Numbered from the stretch's first letter, positions 53,967 to 63,190 are shown. The stretch is 64,000 nucleotides of DNA from Rhizobacter sp. (GCA_019635355.1 JAHBZQ010000001.1:1-64000), one strand, 5' to 3'. A program made the numbers and translations. The notes: generated by a model not told the origin, from the letters alone.

Positions 53967-54278
53967 TTACTTGCTGCTCTTCGCCGGGCTCTTGGCGTCG
54001 GTGGCGGCAGCGGCATAGGCCGCACCGTTGACCGTCAGGCCCTCCTTCGACAGGCGGGTGGCGGCGCCGCTCTTGATGCCCTTCACACGCGCCATCAGGT
54101 CGGCCCAGTCCTTGAATTGGCCCTTCTTGCGTTCGTCGAGGATGCGCACCGACACCTTGGTGCCGATGCCCTTGACGGATTCGAGCGCGGCCTGGTCGGC
54201 CTTGTTGACGTCGACCGCAGCGAAGGCGGTGGCCGCGGCGAACAGCATGGCGAGGGTGCAGATCAGCTTCTTGAACAT
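53967..54278 (-). CDS. ComEA-like helix-hairpin-helix DNA-binding protein
   Basis: 103 residues: a signal peptide (MFKKLICTLAMLFAAATAFA), then a helix-hairpin-helix pair starting VDVNKADQAALESVKGIGTKVSVRILDERKKGQF. It matches the periplasmic DNA-binding ComEA family, which holds DNA pulled in by type IV pili during natural transformation. The C-terminal 20 residues are Ala/Ser/Lys-rich. The longer frame from 54482 is not used because the ATG at 54278 gives the signal peptide. Confidence 0.9.
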   Translation of the reverse strand: MFKKLICTLAMLFAAATAFAAVDVNKADQAALESVKGIGTKVSVRILDERKKGQFKDWADLMARVKGIKSGAATRLSKEGLTVNGAAYAAAATDAKSPAKSSK

Positions 54279-54333
54279 GTTGTGAACTCCCTTTGATTTC
54301 GTCTTGGTGTTGACGGGGAGCAGCCGTTCTGCA

Positions 54334-54358
54334 CCCCTGGCGGCACTGTAGCCAGGGG
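54334..54358. promoter_or_regulatory. palindrome over the -10 region of the ComEA-like gene
   Basis: CCCCTGGC and GCCAGGGG form perfect 8-bp arms around 9 bp, and the centre contains TACAGT on the minus strand (54345-54350), the likely -10 of the gene. A protein bound here would block the promoter. The region 54279-54420 has no gene. Confidence 0.5.
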
Positions 54359-54420
54359 GTACCTTGAAGTCTTTCCCCTTCAGGAACGCCGACGAAAGGG
54401 GGTCGAGTGAATAGGGGAGG

Positions 54421-55422
54421 TCAGGCCGGTTGTTGGTTGAGCCACTGCACGTAGCGCGTGACGCCCGTCGTGACGTCGGCAAAGCGGTGGTCGCAGCCGG
54501 CAGCGCGCAGCTGTGTCATGTCGGCCTGCGTGTAGCACTGGTACTTGCCGACGAGGGCGGACGGGAAGTCGAAGTACTCAATCAGGCCCTTCGTCACAAG
54601 CTCGGTGAGCGACAACGGTGCTTCGCCCTTGAGGCCGCGAGAGGCGTTGACCACGGCAGCGGCTACGTCGTTGAAAGGCTGTGCGCGGCCGGTGCCGAGG
54701 TTGAAGATGCCGCTCTTCTGGGGGTGCTGCAGGAACCACAGGTTCACCGCGACCACGTCGTCGACCGAGATGAAGTCGCGCGACTGCTCGCCCGCGTTGT
54801 AGCCACCGTAGGGCCCGAAGAGGCGCACGCGGCCCTTCTCGCGGAACTCGTTGAAGTTGTGGAAGGCCACCGAGGCCATGCGGGCCTTGTGCTGCTCGCG
54901 TGGGCCGTAGACGTTGAAGTAGCGGAAGCCGGCCACCTGGCTCTTGCTGGTCGACAGCATGCGCCGCACCACGTTGTCGAACAGCAGCTTGGAGTAGCCG
55001 TAGACGTTGAGCGGCTTCTCGAACTGCGGGTCTTCGCGGAAGGTGTCGCTGCCGCCGTAGGTGGCGGCCGACGAGGCGTAGAGCAGCCGCACGCCCTGGG
55101 CCTGGCAGGCGTCGAGCAGGTCTTTCGAGCAGCGGTAGTTGGTGTCGAGCATGTAGCGCCCGTTGTGCTCCATCGTGTCGGAGCAGGCGCCCTGGTGCAG
55201 CACGGCCTCGACCTTGCCGAACTCGCCGCGGGCGAAGCGGGTATAGAAGTCGCTCTTGTCGAAGTAGTCGCTGATCTTCGCGCCGAGCAGGTTGCGGTAC
55301 TTCGGGCCGTCGGTCAGGTCGTCGACGGCGATCACGTCGTCGATGCCGATGGCGTTCAAGCCGTGGACGATGTTGCTGCCGATCATGCCGGCAGCGCCGG
55401 TCACCACCACTTTCGTGCTCAT
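54421..55422 (-). CDS. hldD: ADP-L-glycero-D-manno-heptose 6-epimerase
   Basis: 333 residues of the short-chain dehydrogenase type: NAD-binding GAAGMIGSN near the N-terminus and the catalytic YxxxK in YGYSKLLFDN. It converts the D,D- to the L,D-heptose nucleotide for the LPS inner core. The start overlaps the rfaE1 stop by 4 nt. No heptosyltransferase lies within the window. Confidence 0.96.
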   Translation of the reverse strand: MSTKVVVTGAAGMIGSNIVHGLNAIGIDDVIAVDDLTDGPKYRNLLGAKISDYFDKSDFYTRFARGEFGKVEAVLHQGACSDTMEHNGRYMLDTNYRCSKDLLDACQAQGVRLLYASSAATYGGSDTFREDPQFEKPLNVYGYSKLLFDNVVRRMLSTSKSQVAGFRYFNVYGPREQHKARMASVAFHNFNEFREKGRVRLFGPYGGYNAGEQSRDFISVDDVVAVNLWFLQHPQKSGIFNLGTGRAQPFNDVAAAVVNASRGLKGEAPLSLTELVTKGLIEYFDFPSALVGKYQCYTQADMTQLRAAGCDHRFADVTTGVTRYVQWLNQQPA

Positions 55423-56357
55423 GCGAAGAGCTCCTCGTAGGTCAGGGTCGCGTTGCCGAACTTGCCCACGGCCAGGCCGCCGGCCTTGTTGGCCACGGGC
55501 ACGGCTTCTTGCACCGAGAGGCCGCAGGCCAGCATGGCGGCGAGCGTGGCGATCACGGTGTCGCCGGCGCCGGTGACGTCGAACACCTCGCGCGCCTGTG
55601 CGTGGAAGCGGGTCTCGCCTTGGGCGTCAAACACCGACATGCCTTCTTCGGATCGGGTCAGCACGAGGCTGTCGAGGCGTAGCTTCTTTCTGAGGGCTTC
55701 GGCGCGCTCATGGAGCTGCGCTTCGCTGCTCCAGTTGCCGATCACCTGGGCCAGCTCGGCGCGGTTGGGCGTGATGGTGGTGGCGCCGGCATAACGCTCG
55801 TAGTCGTTGCCTTTCGGGTCGACCAGCACCGGCTTGCCGGCCTTGCGGGCGAGTTCGATCATGCGCGGGATGTGCTCGAGGCCGCCCTTGCCGTAGTCGG
55901 AGAAGAGCACCACGTCGTGCTCCTGCAGCGCCTTCTCGAACTCGGGCAGCATGCCGGCCAGCACTTCATGGTCGGGCGCGTTCTCGAAGTCGATGCGGAT
56001 CAGCTGCTGCGAGCGGCCGATGATGCGCAGCTTGACGATGGTGTAGAGCTGCGGGTCGTGGCCGAGGAGCGTCTTCACGCCTTTCTGTTCCAGCAGTTGC
56101 TGCAGCTTCTTGGCAGGTTCGTCCTGGCCGACGACGGTGAGCAGCGTGGTCTGCGCGCCGAGGGTCTTGGCGTTGAGCGCGACGTTGGCGGCGCCACCCA
56201 GGCGCTCTTCTTCACGGTTGACCTTGACGACGGGCACCGGCGCTTCGGGCGAGATGCGCTCGACGGCGCCGAACCAGTAGCGGTCGAGCATCGCATCGCC
56301 GACGACGAGCACGCGGGCCGCGGCGACGCGTTCGCGCGTGACGACGGGTTGAGACAT
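55419..56357 (-). CDS. rfaE1: D-glycero-beta-D-manno-heptose-7-phosphate kinase
   Basis: 312 residues of the PfkB kinase family, ATG at 56357. Motifs are VVGDAMLDRYWFG near the start and the C-terminal ATP/base motif DVTGAGDTVIATLAAMLA, with the catalytic Asp. It covers only the kinase half of HldE; the adenylyltransferase half (RfaE2) must lie elsewhere. The start shares one base with the lapB stop (TGATG). Confidence 0.95.
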   Translation of the reverse strand: MSQPVVTRERVAAARVLVVGDAMLDRYWFGAVERISPEAPVPVVKVNREEERLGGAANVALNAKTLGAQTTLLTVVGQDEPAKKLQQLLEQKGVKTLLGHDPQLYTIVKLRIIGRSQQLIRIDFENAPDHEVLAGMLPEFEKALQEHDVVLFSDYGKGGLEHIPRMIELARKAGKPVLVDPKGNDYERYAGATTITPNRAELAQVIGNWSSEAQLHERAEALRKKLRLDSLVLTRSEEGMSVFDAQGETRFHAQAREVFDVTGAGDTVIATLAAMLACGLSVQEAVPVANKAGGLAVGKFGNATLTYEELFA

Positions 56358-57514
56358 CAGAGATCCTCCAGGCGTTGCGGCGGGTAGCTGTCCCAGCTGA
56401 GGCAGCCCGGGCATTGCCAGAAATAGTGCTGGGCTTCGAAGCCGCAGGCGGCGCAGCGATAGCGCTGCAAGGGTTTGGCAGCACGGCCGACCGCAGTGCG
56501 CAGGCTTTGCGCTTCGTTGGCGTCGAGCGCAAAGCCTTCGGTGGTCATCTGGCGCAGCAGCTCTTGTGCGGCCGACAGCGTGGGCTGCTCCTGCAGGTGG
56601 GTGAGCACGCGGGCGCGCTGCGCGGCCGGCGCGGGGTCGAGCGTGGCGATGGCCGCGAGCAGGTCCATCGTCGGGGCGCGGCGGTAGAGGCCTTGCAGGC
56701 GCTCCAGCGCGGCAGCCTGTTCACCGCAGGCCAGGGCGCTGGCGGCGTAGTCGCGTGCCACGAGGTTGAAGGCGGTGGTGTGGGCGGCCAGCAGCTCTCC
56801 CCAGAGCGCCAATGCCTGAGCGTGGTCGCCGCGCGCGTGGGCGCGCTGGCCGGCGAGCACGATCGGGCGGGCCGACAGCGGCGCGGCTTCGCGGGCGTGG
56901 CGCAAGGCGTCGTCGGCCTCGGCACTCTGCTTGCGCGCGTCGGCCTCCTGGGCCAGTTCACACCAGTAGTGCGCGATGCGCGAGGCGAACGAGGCCGTGC
57001 CGCTGCGTTCCAGCTTCTGGGCGACCTCGACCGCGGCACGCCAGTCGCGCGAGCGCTCGTGCAGCGTCAGCAACGCGAGCTGGGCTTCGGTGGCGAAGGC
57101 CGTGCCTTCGAGTGCTTGGTAGGCTTCCTCGGCGCGGTCGAAGAGGCCGGCCTTCATGAAGTCTTGTGCCAGGGCGTGCTGCGCGCGGTCACGCTCGGTC
57201 TTGGGCAAATCGGCGCGGCTCACCAGGTGCTGGTGCACGCGCACGGCGCGTTCGTACTCGCCGCGGCGGCGAAACAGGTTGCCGAGGGCGAAGTGCAAGT
57301 CAGAGGTGTCGGGGTCATGCTGGACGGCTTCGATGAAGGCGTCGATGGCCTTGTCCTGCTGTTCATTGAGCAGCAGGTTCAGGCCCTTGAAGTAGGCCTT
57401 GGGCGAGTCGTGCTGCTCGCGCTTCCATTGGCGCAGGTCGAGGCGCGAGCCCAACCAGCCCAGCGCAAACGCGATCGGCAGGCCCAGCAGGAGCCACTGG
57501 AGGTCAAAGTTCAT
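56357..57514 (-). CDS. lapB: LPS assembly regulator LapB (YciM)
   Basis: 385 residues. An N-terminal transmembrane helix (WLLLGLPIAFALGWLGS) anchors it to the inner membrane; TPR repeats fill residues 40-330, and a C-terminal rubredoxin-like zinc site ends it (CAACGF and CPGCLSW). LapB controls LpxC proteolysis through FtsH. It overlaps lapA and rfaE1, so lapA-lapB-rfaE1-hldD is one envelope operon. Confidence 0.95.
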   Translation of the reverse strand: MNFDLQWLLLGLPIAFALGWLGSRLDLRQWKREQHDSPKAYFKGLNLLLNEQQDKAIDAFIEAVQHDPDTSDLHFALGNLFRRRGEYERAVRVHQHLVSRADLPKTERDRAQHALAQDFMKAGLFDRAEEAYQALEGTAFATEAQLALLTLHERSRDWRAAVEVAQKLERSGTASFASRIAHYWCELAQEADARKQSAEADDALRHAREAAPLSARPIVLAGQRAHARGDHAQALALWGELLAAHTTAFNLVARDYAASALACGEQAAALERLQGLYRRAPTMDLLAAIATLDPAPAAQRARVLTHLQEQPTLSAAQELLRQMTTEGFALDANEAQSLRTAVGRAAKPLQRYRCAACGFEAQHYFWQCPGCLSWDSYPPQRLEDL

Positions 57515-57824
57515 GCTGGAGCAGGCGGGCGTCGGAGGGCAGGGCGGGGTCGGTGTTGCGCGAGTCGACGCTGGGGCCCTGTGCGCCATCGTCTGTCTTC
57601 CGACGCAGGACGGCCTGGCGGGCGCGCCACCAGCTGGGCACCATTGCGAGCACACCGAACACGCAGCCGAGCGTGAACGCCGCGAGCACGACGAACACCA
57701 TGGGCGTGCGCCACTCGTGGCCGAAGAACCATTTGAGGCTGGCCTCGTGCTGGTTGTTCAGCGCGAAAGCAAGCAGGACGAAGAAGAGGGCGGCTCGAGC
57801 GAGCCAGATGAAGATGCGCATCAC
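57504..57824 (-). CDS. lapA: LapA-like membrane protein
   Basis: 106 residues with two transmembrane helices (about 5-22 and 41-61) and a charged tail. LapA-domain proteins accompany LapB in LPS assembly. It starts with two Met codons (57824 or 57821) and overlaps the lapB start by 11 nt. Confidence 0.9.
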   Translation of the reverse strand: MMRIFIWLARAALFFVLLAFALNNQHEASLKWFFGHEWRTPMVFVVLAAFTLGCVFGVLAMVPSWWRARQAVLRRKTDDGAQGPSVDSRNTDPALPSDARLLQHEL

Positions 57825-57878
57825 GACTCCGGGGCCTGGGATTCTAGGCCGGCGAATGTCGGATGGCGGGCAGAGAGG

Positions 57879-58229
57879 TCAGGTGCTGGGCTCGGCGGAC
57901 GAAGAGGCCGCTGCAGCTTGTGCAGCTGCGGCGGCTTCCAGAGCGTCGCCACGGGCGTCGACGGCTTCGCGAAGCGCCTTGCCCGGTTTGAAATGCGGCA
58001 CCAGCTTCTCAGGGATCACCACCTGCTCGCCGGAGCGCGGGTTGCGGCCCACGCGCGGCGGCCGGCGGTTGATCGAGAAGCTGCCGAACCCGCGGATCTC
58101 GATGCGGTGCCCGCGCGCAAGCGCGTCGGACATCGCATCCAGGATGGTCTTGACGGCGAACTCCGTGTCACGGTGGGTCAGTTGGCCGAATTGCTCGGCC
58201 AGCTTTGCAACGAGATCGGAGCGCGTCAT
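57879..58229 (-). CDS. ihfB: integration host factor beta subunit, with Ala-rich tail
   Basis: 116 residues. The DNA-bending HU/IHF fold is clear: MTRSDLVAKLAEQFGQL, IEIRGFGSFSINRRPPRVGRNPRSGE (with the DNA-inserting Pro in RNPRSGE) and KLVPHFKPGKALRE. The usual length is about 95, so about 20 residues of Ala/Ser-rich C-terminal tail are extra. Its partner alpha subunit is elsewhere. It lies between rpsA and lapA in a conserved order. Confidence 0.96.
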   Translation of the reverse strand: MTRSDLVAKLAEQFGQLTHRDTEFAVKTILDAMSDALARGHRIEIRGFGSFSINRRPPRVGRNPRSGEQVVIPEKLVPHFKPGKALREAVDARGDALEAAAAAQAAAASSSAEPST

Positions 58230-58276
58230 AGAAGCCTGTCAGATCCTTGAGGTTCGGCGTTTCTCGGAAGAACGGC

Positions 58277-59995
58277 TCAGCCGTTGTCCTTGTTGTCGAG
58301 CTTCGCGCGGAGCAGGGCGCCGAGGCTGGTGGTGCCTGCGGTCTCACGCTCGTTGCTGGCCGACAGGCGCTGCATGGCTTCTTGCTGGTCGGCGCTGTCC
58401 TTGGCCTTGATCGACAACTGGATCGAACGCGTCTTGCGGTCGACGTTGATGATCAGGGCGGAGACTTCGTCACCTTCCTTCAGCACGTTGCGCGCGTCTT
58501 CCACGCGGTCGCGGCTGATTTCAGAGGCACGCAGGTAGCCGGTCACGTCGTCGTTCAGCTGGATCTCGGCGCCACGGGCGTCGACCGTCTTGACCTTGCC
58601 GGTCACGATCTGGCCACGGTCGTTGACCGAGGTGTAGCTGGTGAACGGATCGCTGTCGAGCTGCTTGATGCCGAGCGAGATGCGCTCGCGCTCCACGTCG
58701 ACGGCCAGCACGATGGCTTCGACTTCCTGGCCCTTCTTGTAGTTGCGGACCGCGGCTTCGCCGGGCTCGTTCCACGAGAGGTCGGACAGGTGCACCAGGC
58801 CGTCGATGCCTTGTGCCAGGCCGATGAACACGCCGAAGTCGGTGATCGACTTCACCGGGCCCTTGACCTTGTCGCCGCGCTGGACCGTGCCGGAGAACTC
58901 TTCCCACGGGTTGGCCTTGCACTGCTTCATGCCCAGGCTGATGCGGCGCTTGTCTTCGTCGATCTCGAGGACCATGACTTCGACTTCGTCGCCGAGCGAG
59001 ACGATCTTGCTCGGAGCAACGTTCTTGTTGGTCCAGTCCATCTCGGAGACGTGCACCAGGCCTTCGATGCCCGGCTCGATCTCGACGAAAGCGCCGTAGT
59101 CGGCGATGTTCGTGACCTTGCCGAAGAGGCGGGTGCCTTGCGGGTAGCGGCGCGACACGCCGTGCCACGGGTCGTCGCCCAGCTGCTTGATGCCCAGCGA
59201 AACGCGGTTCTTCTCGGCGTCGAACTTGAGGACCTTGGCTTGCAGTTCCTGGCCGACCTGAACGACTTCGCTCGGGTGGCGGACACGGCGCCAGGCCATG
59301 TCGGTGATGTGCAGCAGGCCGTCGATGCCGCCGAGGTCGACGAACGCACCGTACTCGGTGATGTTCTTGACCACGCCGGTGACGATGGCGCCTTCGGAGA
59401 GCGTGCCGAGCAGCTTGGCGCGCTCTTCACCCATCGAGGCTTCGACCACGGCACGGCGCGACAGCACGACGTTGTTGCGCTTGCGGTCGAGCTTGATGAC
59501 CTTGAATTCCATCGTCTTGCCTTCGAACGGCGACATGTCTTTGACAGGACGCGTGTCGAGCAGCGAGCCGGGCAGGAAGGCGCGGATGCCGTTGACCAGG
59601 ACGGTCAGGCCACCCTTGACCTTGCCGTTGACGGTACCGACGACGAACTCGCCGGACTCCAGCGCCTTCTCGAGCGACAGCCACGAGGCGAGGCGCTTGG
59701 CCTTGTCGCGCGAGAGGATGGTGTCGCCGTAGCCGTTTTCAACGGCATCGATCGCGACGGAGACGAAATCGCCAGGCTGAACTTCGAGCTCACCCTGGTC
59801 GTTCTTGAATTCATCGATGGGCACGTAGGCTTCGGACTTGAGGCCTGCGTTCACCACCACGAAGTTGTGCTCGACGCGCACGACTTCGGCCGTGATGACT
59901 TCGCCTGCGCGCATCTCCGATTTGTTCAGAGATTCTTCGAACAGGGCGGCAAAGGATTCCATCCCGGCAGGGGCGGCGGTTTGTGCTTGAGGCAT
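58277..59995 (-). CDS. rpsA: 30S ribosomal protein S1
   Basis: 572 residues from the ATG at 59995; the longer frame from 60022 adds nine doubtful residues. Six S1 RNA-binding repeats are visible, each with the ITxYGAFVxLxGxxGLLHxS-like pattern (for example TEYGAFVDLGGIDGLLHITD and ADYGAFVEIEPGIEGLVHVSE). It holds mRNA on the 30S subunit. A 132-nt leader separates it from aroA/cmk. Confidence 0.97.
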   Translation of the reverse strand: MPQAQTAAPAGMESFAALFEESLNKSEMRAGEVITAEVVRVEHNFVVVNAGLKSEAYVPIDEFKNDQGELEVQPGDFVSVAIDAVENGYGDTILSRDKAKRLASWLSLEKALESGEFVVGTVNGKVKGGLTVLVNGIRAFLPGSLLDTRPVKDMSPFEGKTMEFKVIKLDRKRNNVVLSRRAVVEASMGEERAKLLGTLSEGAIVTGVVKNITEYGAFVDLGGIDGLLHITDMAWRRVRHPSEVVQVGQELQAKVLKFDAEKNRVSLGIKQLGDDPWHGVSRRYPQGTRLFGKVTNIADYGAFVEIEPGIEGLVHVSEMDWTNKNVAPSKIVSLGDEVEVMVLEIDEDKRRISLGMKQCKANPWEEFSGTVQRGDKVKGPVKSITDFGVFIGLAQGIDGLVHLSDLSWNEPGEAAVRNYKKGQEVEAIVLAVDVERERISLGIKQLDSDPFTSYTSVNDRGQIVTGKVKTVDARGAEIQLNDDVTGYLRASEISRDRVEDARNVLKEGDEVSALIINVDRKTRSIQLSIKAKDSADQQEAMQRLSASNERETAGTTSLGALLRAKLDNKDNG

Positions 59996-60127
59996 GGGGA
60001 CTTTCTGTGTGGCAAGTGCCACGGGTTAGGTTGAACACCCGCTGCTTCGGAGCGCCTTGAACCTGTGGGGCAGGAAAGGCGCAGAGGTGAAACGGCGGAC
60101 CGGTTTTGCCCGGCTGGGCCTGAAGGA

Positions 60128-62128
60128 TCAGGCTTGACCGAACGGGTTGCGTTGCTGCCACCACTCCAGCACCTGGGCGACACACTGGTCGACCGAGAGC
60201 TCGGAGTTGTCGAGCACCATCGCGTCTTCGGCTGGTTTGAGGGGTGAGGCGGTGCGGGATTTGTCCCGCGCGTCCCGGGCCTCGAGGTCGGCACGAAGGA
60301 CATCGATACTAGTCGAAATTCCCTTGGAAATCAATTGCTTATGGCGCCTTTCGGCCCGCACGGCGGCGCTGGCGACGACGAAGACCTTGAGCTGGGCAGC
60401 AGGGAAGATGACGGTGCCCATGTCTCGCCCATCGGCCACCAGGCCGGGCAGGCGGCGGTGGGAGAGCTGGAGCTGGAGCAGGGCAGCGCGCACGGCCGGC
60501 CAGACCGAGACCTTGGACGCCATCGCGCCCACGTCTTCGCGGCGCAGCTCGTCGCTGACCTCGGTGCCGCCCAGCCAGATCTGCTGGTGGGTGAACCTGA
60601 GCTTCAGACCCGCGGCCACGGCGGCGAGCCCGGCTTCGTCGGTTTCGGACACGCCGGCCTGCATCGCCGCCAGGGCGGTGGCGCGGTAGAGGGCGCCGGA
60701 ATCGAGGAAGTGGTAGCCCAGGGCCTGGGCGACGGCACTCGCCAGCGTGCCTTTACCCGACGCGGTCGGGCCGTCGACCGTGATCACGGGGATCGACGGC
60801 GTGTCGGTGCGGGCGACGGCGAAGAGCGTCTCGAAGTAGTCGGGGAAGGTCTTGGCCACGCAGCGCGGGTCGAGGATGCGAACCGGCTGGCGGGCCGGGT
60901 TGTAGGCCGCCAGCGAGAAGCACATGGCCACACGGTGGTCGTCGTAGGTGTGGATGGCGGCGGGCGTCCAGGCGGTCGGCGGCGTGATCTCGATGAAATC
61001 GTGGCCTTCGGCGACGGTGGCGCCCAGCTTGCGCAGTTCGGTGGCCATCGCGGCGATGCGGTCGGTCTCCTTGACGCGCCAGCTCGCGATGTTGTTCAGG
61101 CGCGTGGTGCCGTCGGCGTAGAGCGCCATCACGGCGAGCGTCATGGCCGCGTCGGGGATGTGGTTGCAGTCGAGCGTGATCGCCTTGAGCGGCCAGGCGC
61201 CGCGGCGCACCTCCAGCCAGCCGGGGCCGCTCGTGACTTCGGCGCCCATCAGGCGAGCGGCCTCGATGAAGCGGATGTCGCCCTGGATCGAGTCACTGCC
61301 CACACCTTCGATGCGGACGGGCCAGCTTTCGAAGCCGGCAATCGCACCAAGGGCGATGAAATAGGAGGCCGATGACGCATCGGCCTCGACGTGGATGCTG
61401 CCCGGCGAGCGGTACTCGCTGCCTTGCGGGATGGTGAACCGTTGCCAGCCGTCACGCTGCACCTCAATGCCGAAGCGCTGCAGCAGGTTCAGCGTGATCT
61501 CGACATACGGCTTGGAGATCAGCTCGCCGACCACCTCGATGGTGATCGGATTGGCTTGTGAGACCAGCGGCAACGCGAGCAGCAGCGCGGTCAGGAACTG
61601 GCTCGATACATCGCCGCGCACGCGGATCGGGTCGGTGGTGCGAAGCGCGCCGCCTTTGAGCCGCAGCGGCGGGTAGCCGTCTTGCCCCAGGTACTCGATC
61701 GTGCAGCCCAGCTGGCGCAAGGCGTCGATCAGGTCGCCGATCGGCCGCTCGTGCATGCGCGGCACGCCCTTGAGGTCGAACTCGCCACCGCCTTGCGCGC
61801 TGAGCACCGCGAGGGCCGCCGTCAACGGTCGCATCGCCGTGCCGGCGTTGCCAAGGAAGAGCTGCGCCTGCTTCACCGAGAGCGCGCCGCCCAGGCCGGT
61901 GATGCGCACCGTGGTGCCGTCGGTCTGCACGTCGCAGCCGAGCTGGCGCAGGGCGGTCAGCATGACCTGCGTGTCGTCGGAGTCGAGCAGGTCGTAGACG
62001 GTGGTGGTGCCGTGGCTCAGGCCGGCCAGCAGGAGCACGCGGTTGGAAATGCTCTTGGAGCCGGGCAGCCGCACGGTGCCGTGGGCCGACTGCAGCGGGG
62101 GGAGGTCAAGGAACGGCGTGGTGTACAT
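60128..62128 (-). CDS. fused 3-phosphoshikimate 1-carboxyvinyltransferase and cytidylate kinase
   Basis: 666 residues in one unbroken frame. Residues 1 to about 440 are AroA (EPSP synthase; start LPGSKSISNRVLLLAGL, then LFLGNAGTAMRPLTAAL). Residues about 446-666 are cytidylate kinase (Cmk) with the P-loop GPTASGKGT and the GRDMGT motif. AroA makes EPSP in the shikimate pathway; Cmk phosphorylates CMP and dCMP. The two are separate neighbours in most bacteria; the fusion is known in some Burkholderiales. It lies between tyrA and rpsA. Confidence 0.96.
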   Translation of the reverse strand: MYTTPFLDLPPLQSAHGTVRLPGSKSISNRVLLLAGLSHGTTTVYDLLDSDDTQVMLTALRQLGCDVQTDGTTVRITGLGGALSVKQAQLFLGNAGTAMRPLTAALAVLSAQGGGEFDLKGVPRMHERPIGDLIDALRQLGCTIEYLGQDGYPPLRLKGGALRTTDPIRVRGDVSSQFLTALLLALPLVSQANPITIEVVGELISKPYVEITLNLLQRFGIEVQRDGWQRFTIPQGSEYRSPGSIHVEADASSASYFIALGAIAGFESWPVRIEGVGSDSIQGDIRFIEAARLMGAEVTSGPGWLEVRRGAWPLKAITLDCNHIPDAAMTLAVMALYADGTTRLNNIASWRVKETDRIAAMATELRKLGATVAEGHDFIEITPPTAWTPAAIHTYDDHRVAMCFSLAAYNPARQPVRILDPRCVAKTFPDYFETLFAVARTDTPSIPVITVDGPTASGKGTLASAVAQALGYHFLDSGALYRATALAAMQAGVSETDEAGLAAVAAGLKLRFTHQQIWLGGTEVSDELRREDVGAMASKVSVWPAVRAALLQLQLSHRRLPGLVADGRDMGTVIFPAAQLKVFVVASAAVRAERRHKQLISKGISTSIDVLRADLEARDARDKSRTASPLKPAEDAMVLDNSELSVDQCVAQVLEWWQQRNPFGQA

Positions 62129-62167
62129 GAGCGCAACGTGGCGCCGCGCCTGGGGCGCAGCCTGAGG

Positions 62168-63052
62168 TCAGCGAGACGAACCGGACTTGCCGGCGCCCAT
62201 CTGCCAGTTGGCGCGGGCATCCGAGGCGCTGCGGATCAAGTCCTCGAGCGCCTCGACGTTGCTGGTCTTGATGACGTGTTCGAGCGCATCCAGCGTGTGC
62301 CGGAAGCGCATCGACTGCTTGAGGATCTCTTCGCGGTTCGACATCAGGATGTCGCGCCACACCTCGGGGTCGCTCGCGGCGATGCGGGTGAAATCGCGGA
62401 AGCCGGGGCCGGCCAGCGAGAGGAAATCGCGCCCGGCCGGCTGCTTGGCCACCGAGTTGAAGAAGGCGAAGGCCAGCATGTGCGGCAGGTGGCTCACGGC
62501 GGCGAAGGCGGCGTCGTGGTTCTCCGGCGTCATGCGCAGCACCTGGGCGCCGATGGCTGACCAGACGTCGGTGGCTTTCTGCACCAGCTCCGCATCGGTC
62601 TGCGGCAGCGGGGTGATGATGACCTGACGACCCGCGTAGAGCGAGGCGTCGGCATGGGCCACGCCCGACACTTCCTTGCCGGCGATGGGGTGGGCCGGGA
62701 CGAACGAGCCGACGCGCTCCTTCAGGACGCGCCGGGCCGCATCGACCACGTCGCGCTTGGTCGAGCCCACGTCCATGAAGAGCACGCCCGGCTCCACCAG
62801 GTGGCGGATGGCCTTGAAGGTGGCTTCGCTGGCCGAGACCGGCACGGCCATGATCACGATGTCGGAGCCCGAGACCGCGAGCAGTGCCGATTCGGCGGTG
62901 TCGTCGATCACGCCCATCTTCTTCGCACGCTCGGTGGTCGACGGCGACTTGCTGTAGCCGATGACGCGCTTGACCAGGCCGGCCCGCTTGAGGGCAAGGG
63001 CGAAGGAGCCGCCCATCAGGCCGCATCCGATCACGCCAAGCTGGTTAAACAT
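62168..63052 (-). CDS. tyrA: prephenate dehydrogenase
   Basis: 294 residues from the ATG at 63052. The NAD-binding GCGLMGGSF near the N-terminus and DVGSTK, then HPIAGKEVSG identify TyrA/ArogenateDH-type enzymes. It oxidatively decarboxylates prephenate to hydroxyphenylpyruvate in tyrosine synthesis. It is downstream of pheA and upstream of aroA/cmk, an aromatic amino acid cluster. Confidence 0.95.
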   Translation of the reverse strand: MFNQLGVIGCGLMGGSFALALKRAGLVKRVIGYSKSPSTTERAKKMGVIDDTAESALLAVSGSDIVIMAVPVSASEATFKAIRHLVEPGVLFMDVGSTKRDVVDAARRVLKERVGSFVPAHPIAGKEVSGVAHADASLYAGRQVIITPLPQTDAELVQKATDVWSAIGAQVLRMTPENHDAAFAAVSHLPHMLAFAFFNSVAKQPAGRDFLSLAGPGFRDFTRIAASDPEVWRDILMSNREEILKQSMRFRHTLDALEHVIKTSNVEALEDLIRSASDARANWQMGAGKSGSSR

Positions 63053-63134
63053 GGATTCCTTTGCAAGAGATCGAGCGCGCCAGCGAAGCGACGCGCACAT
63101 CAAGCAACAACTCACGGAACGGGCTTGGCCCGGC

Positions 63135-63184
63135 CGTCGAGTTGGCGCCCCCTCGGGGGGCAGGAGCGTAGCGACGTGGGGGCT
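63135..63184. repeat. REP-like G/C hairpin element between pheA and tyrA
   Basis: GCCCCC-TC-GGGGGGC forms a tight hairpin (63147-63161) followed by a spacer and GGGGGC (63178-63183), which could pair with the same left arm. I recall this pattern as a dispersed intergenic element in Burkholderiales genomes. Only one copy was seen in this window. Confidence 0.5.
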
Positions 63185-63190
63185 TCATCT

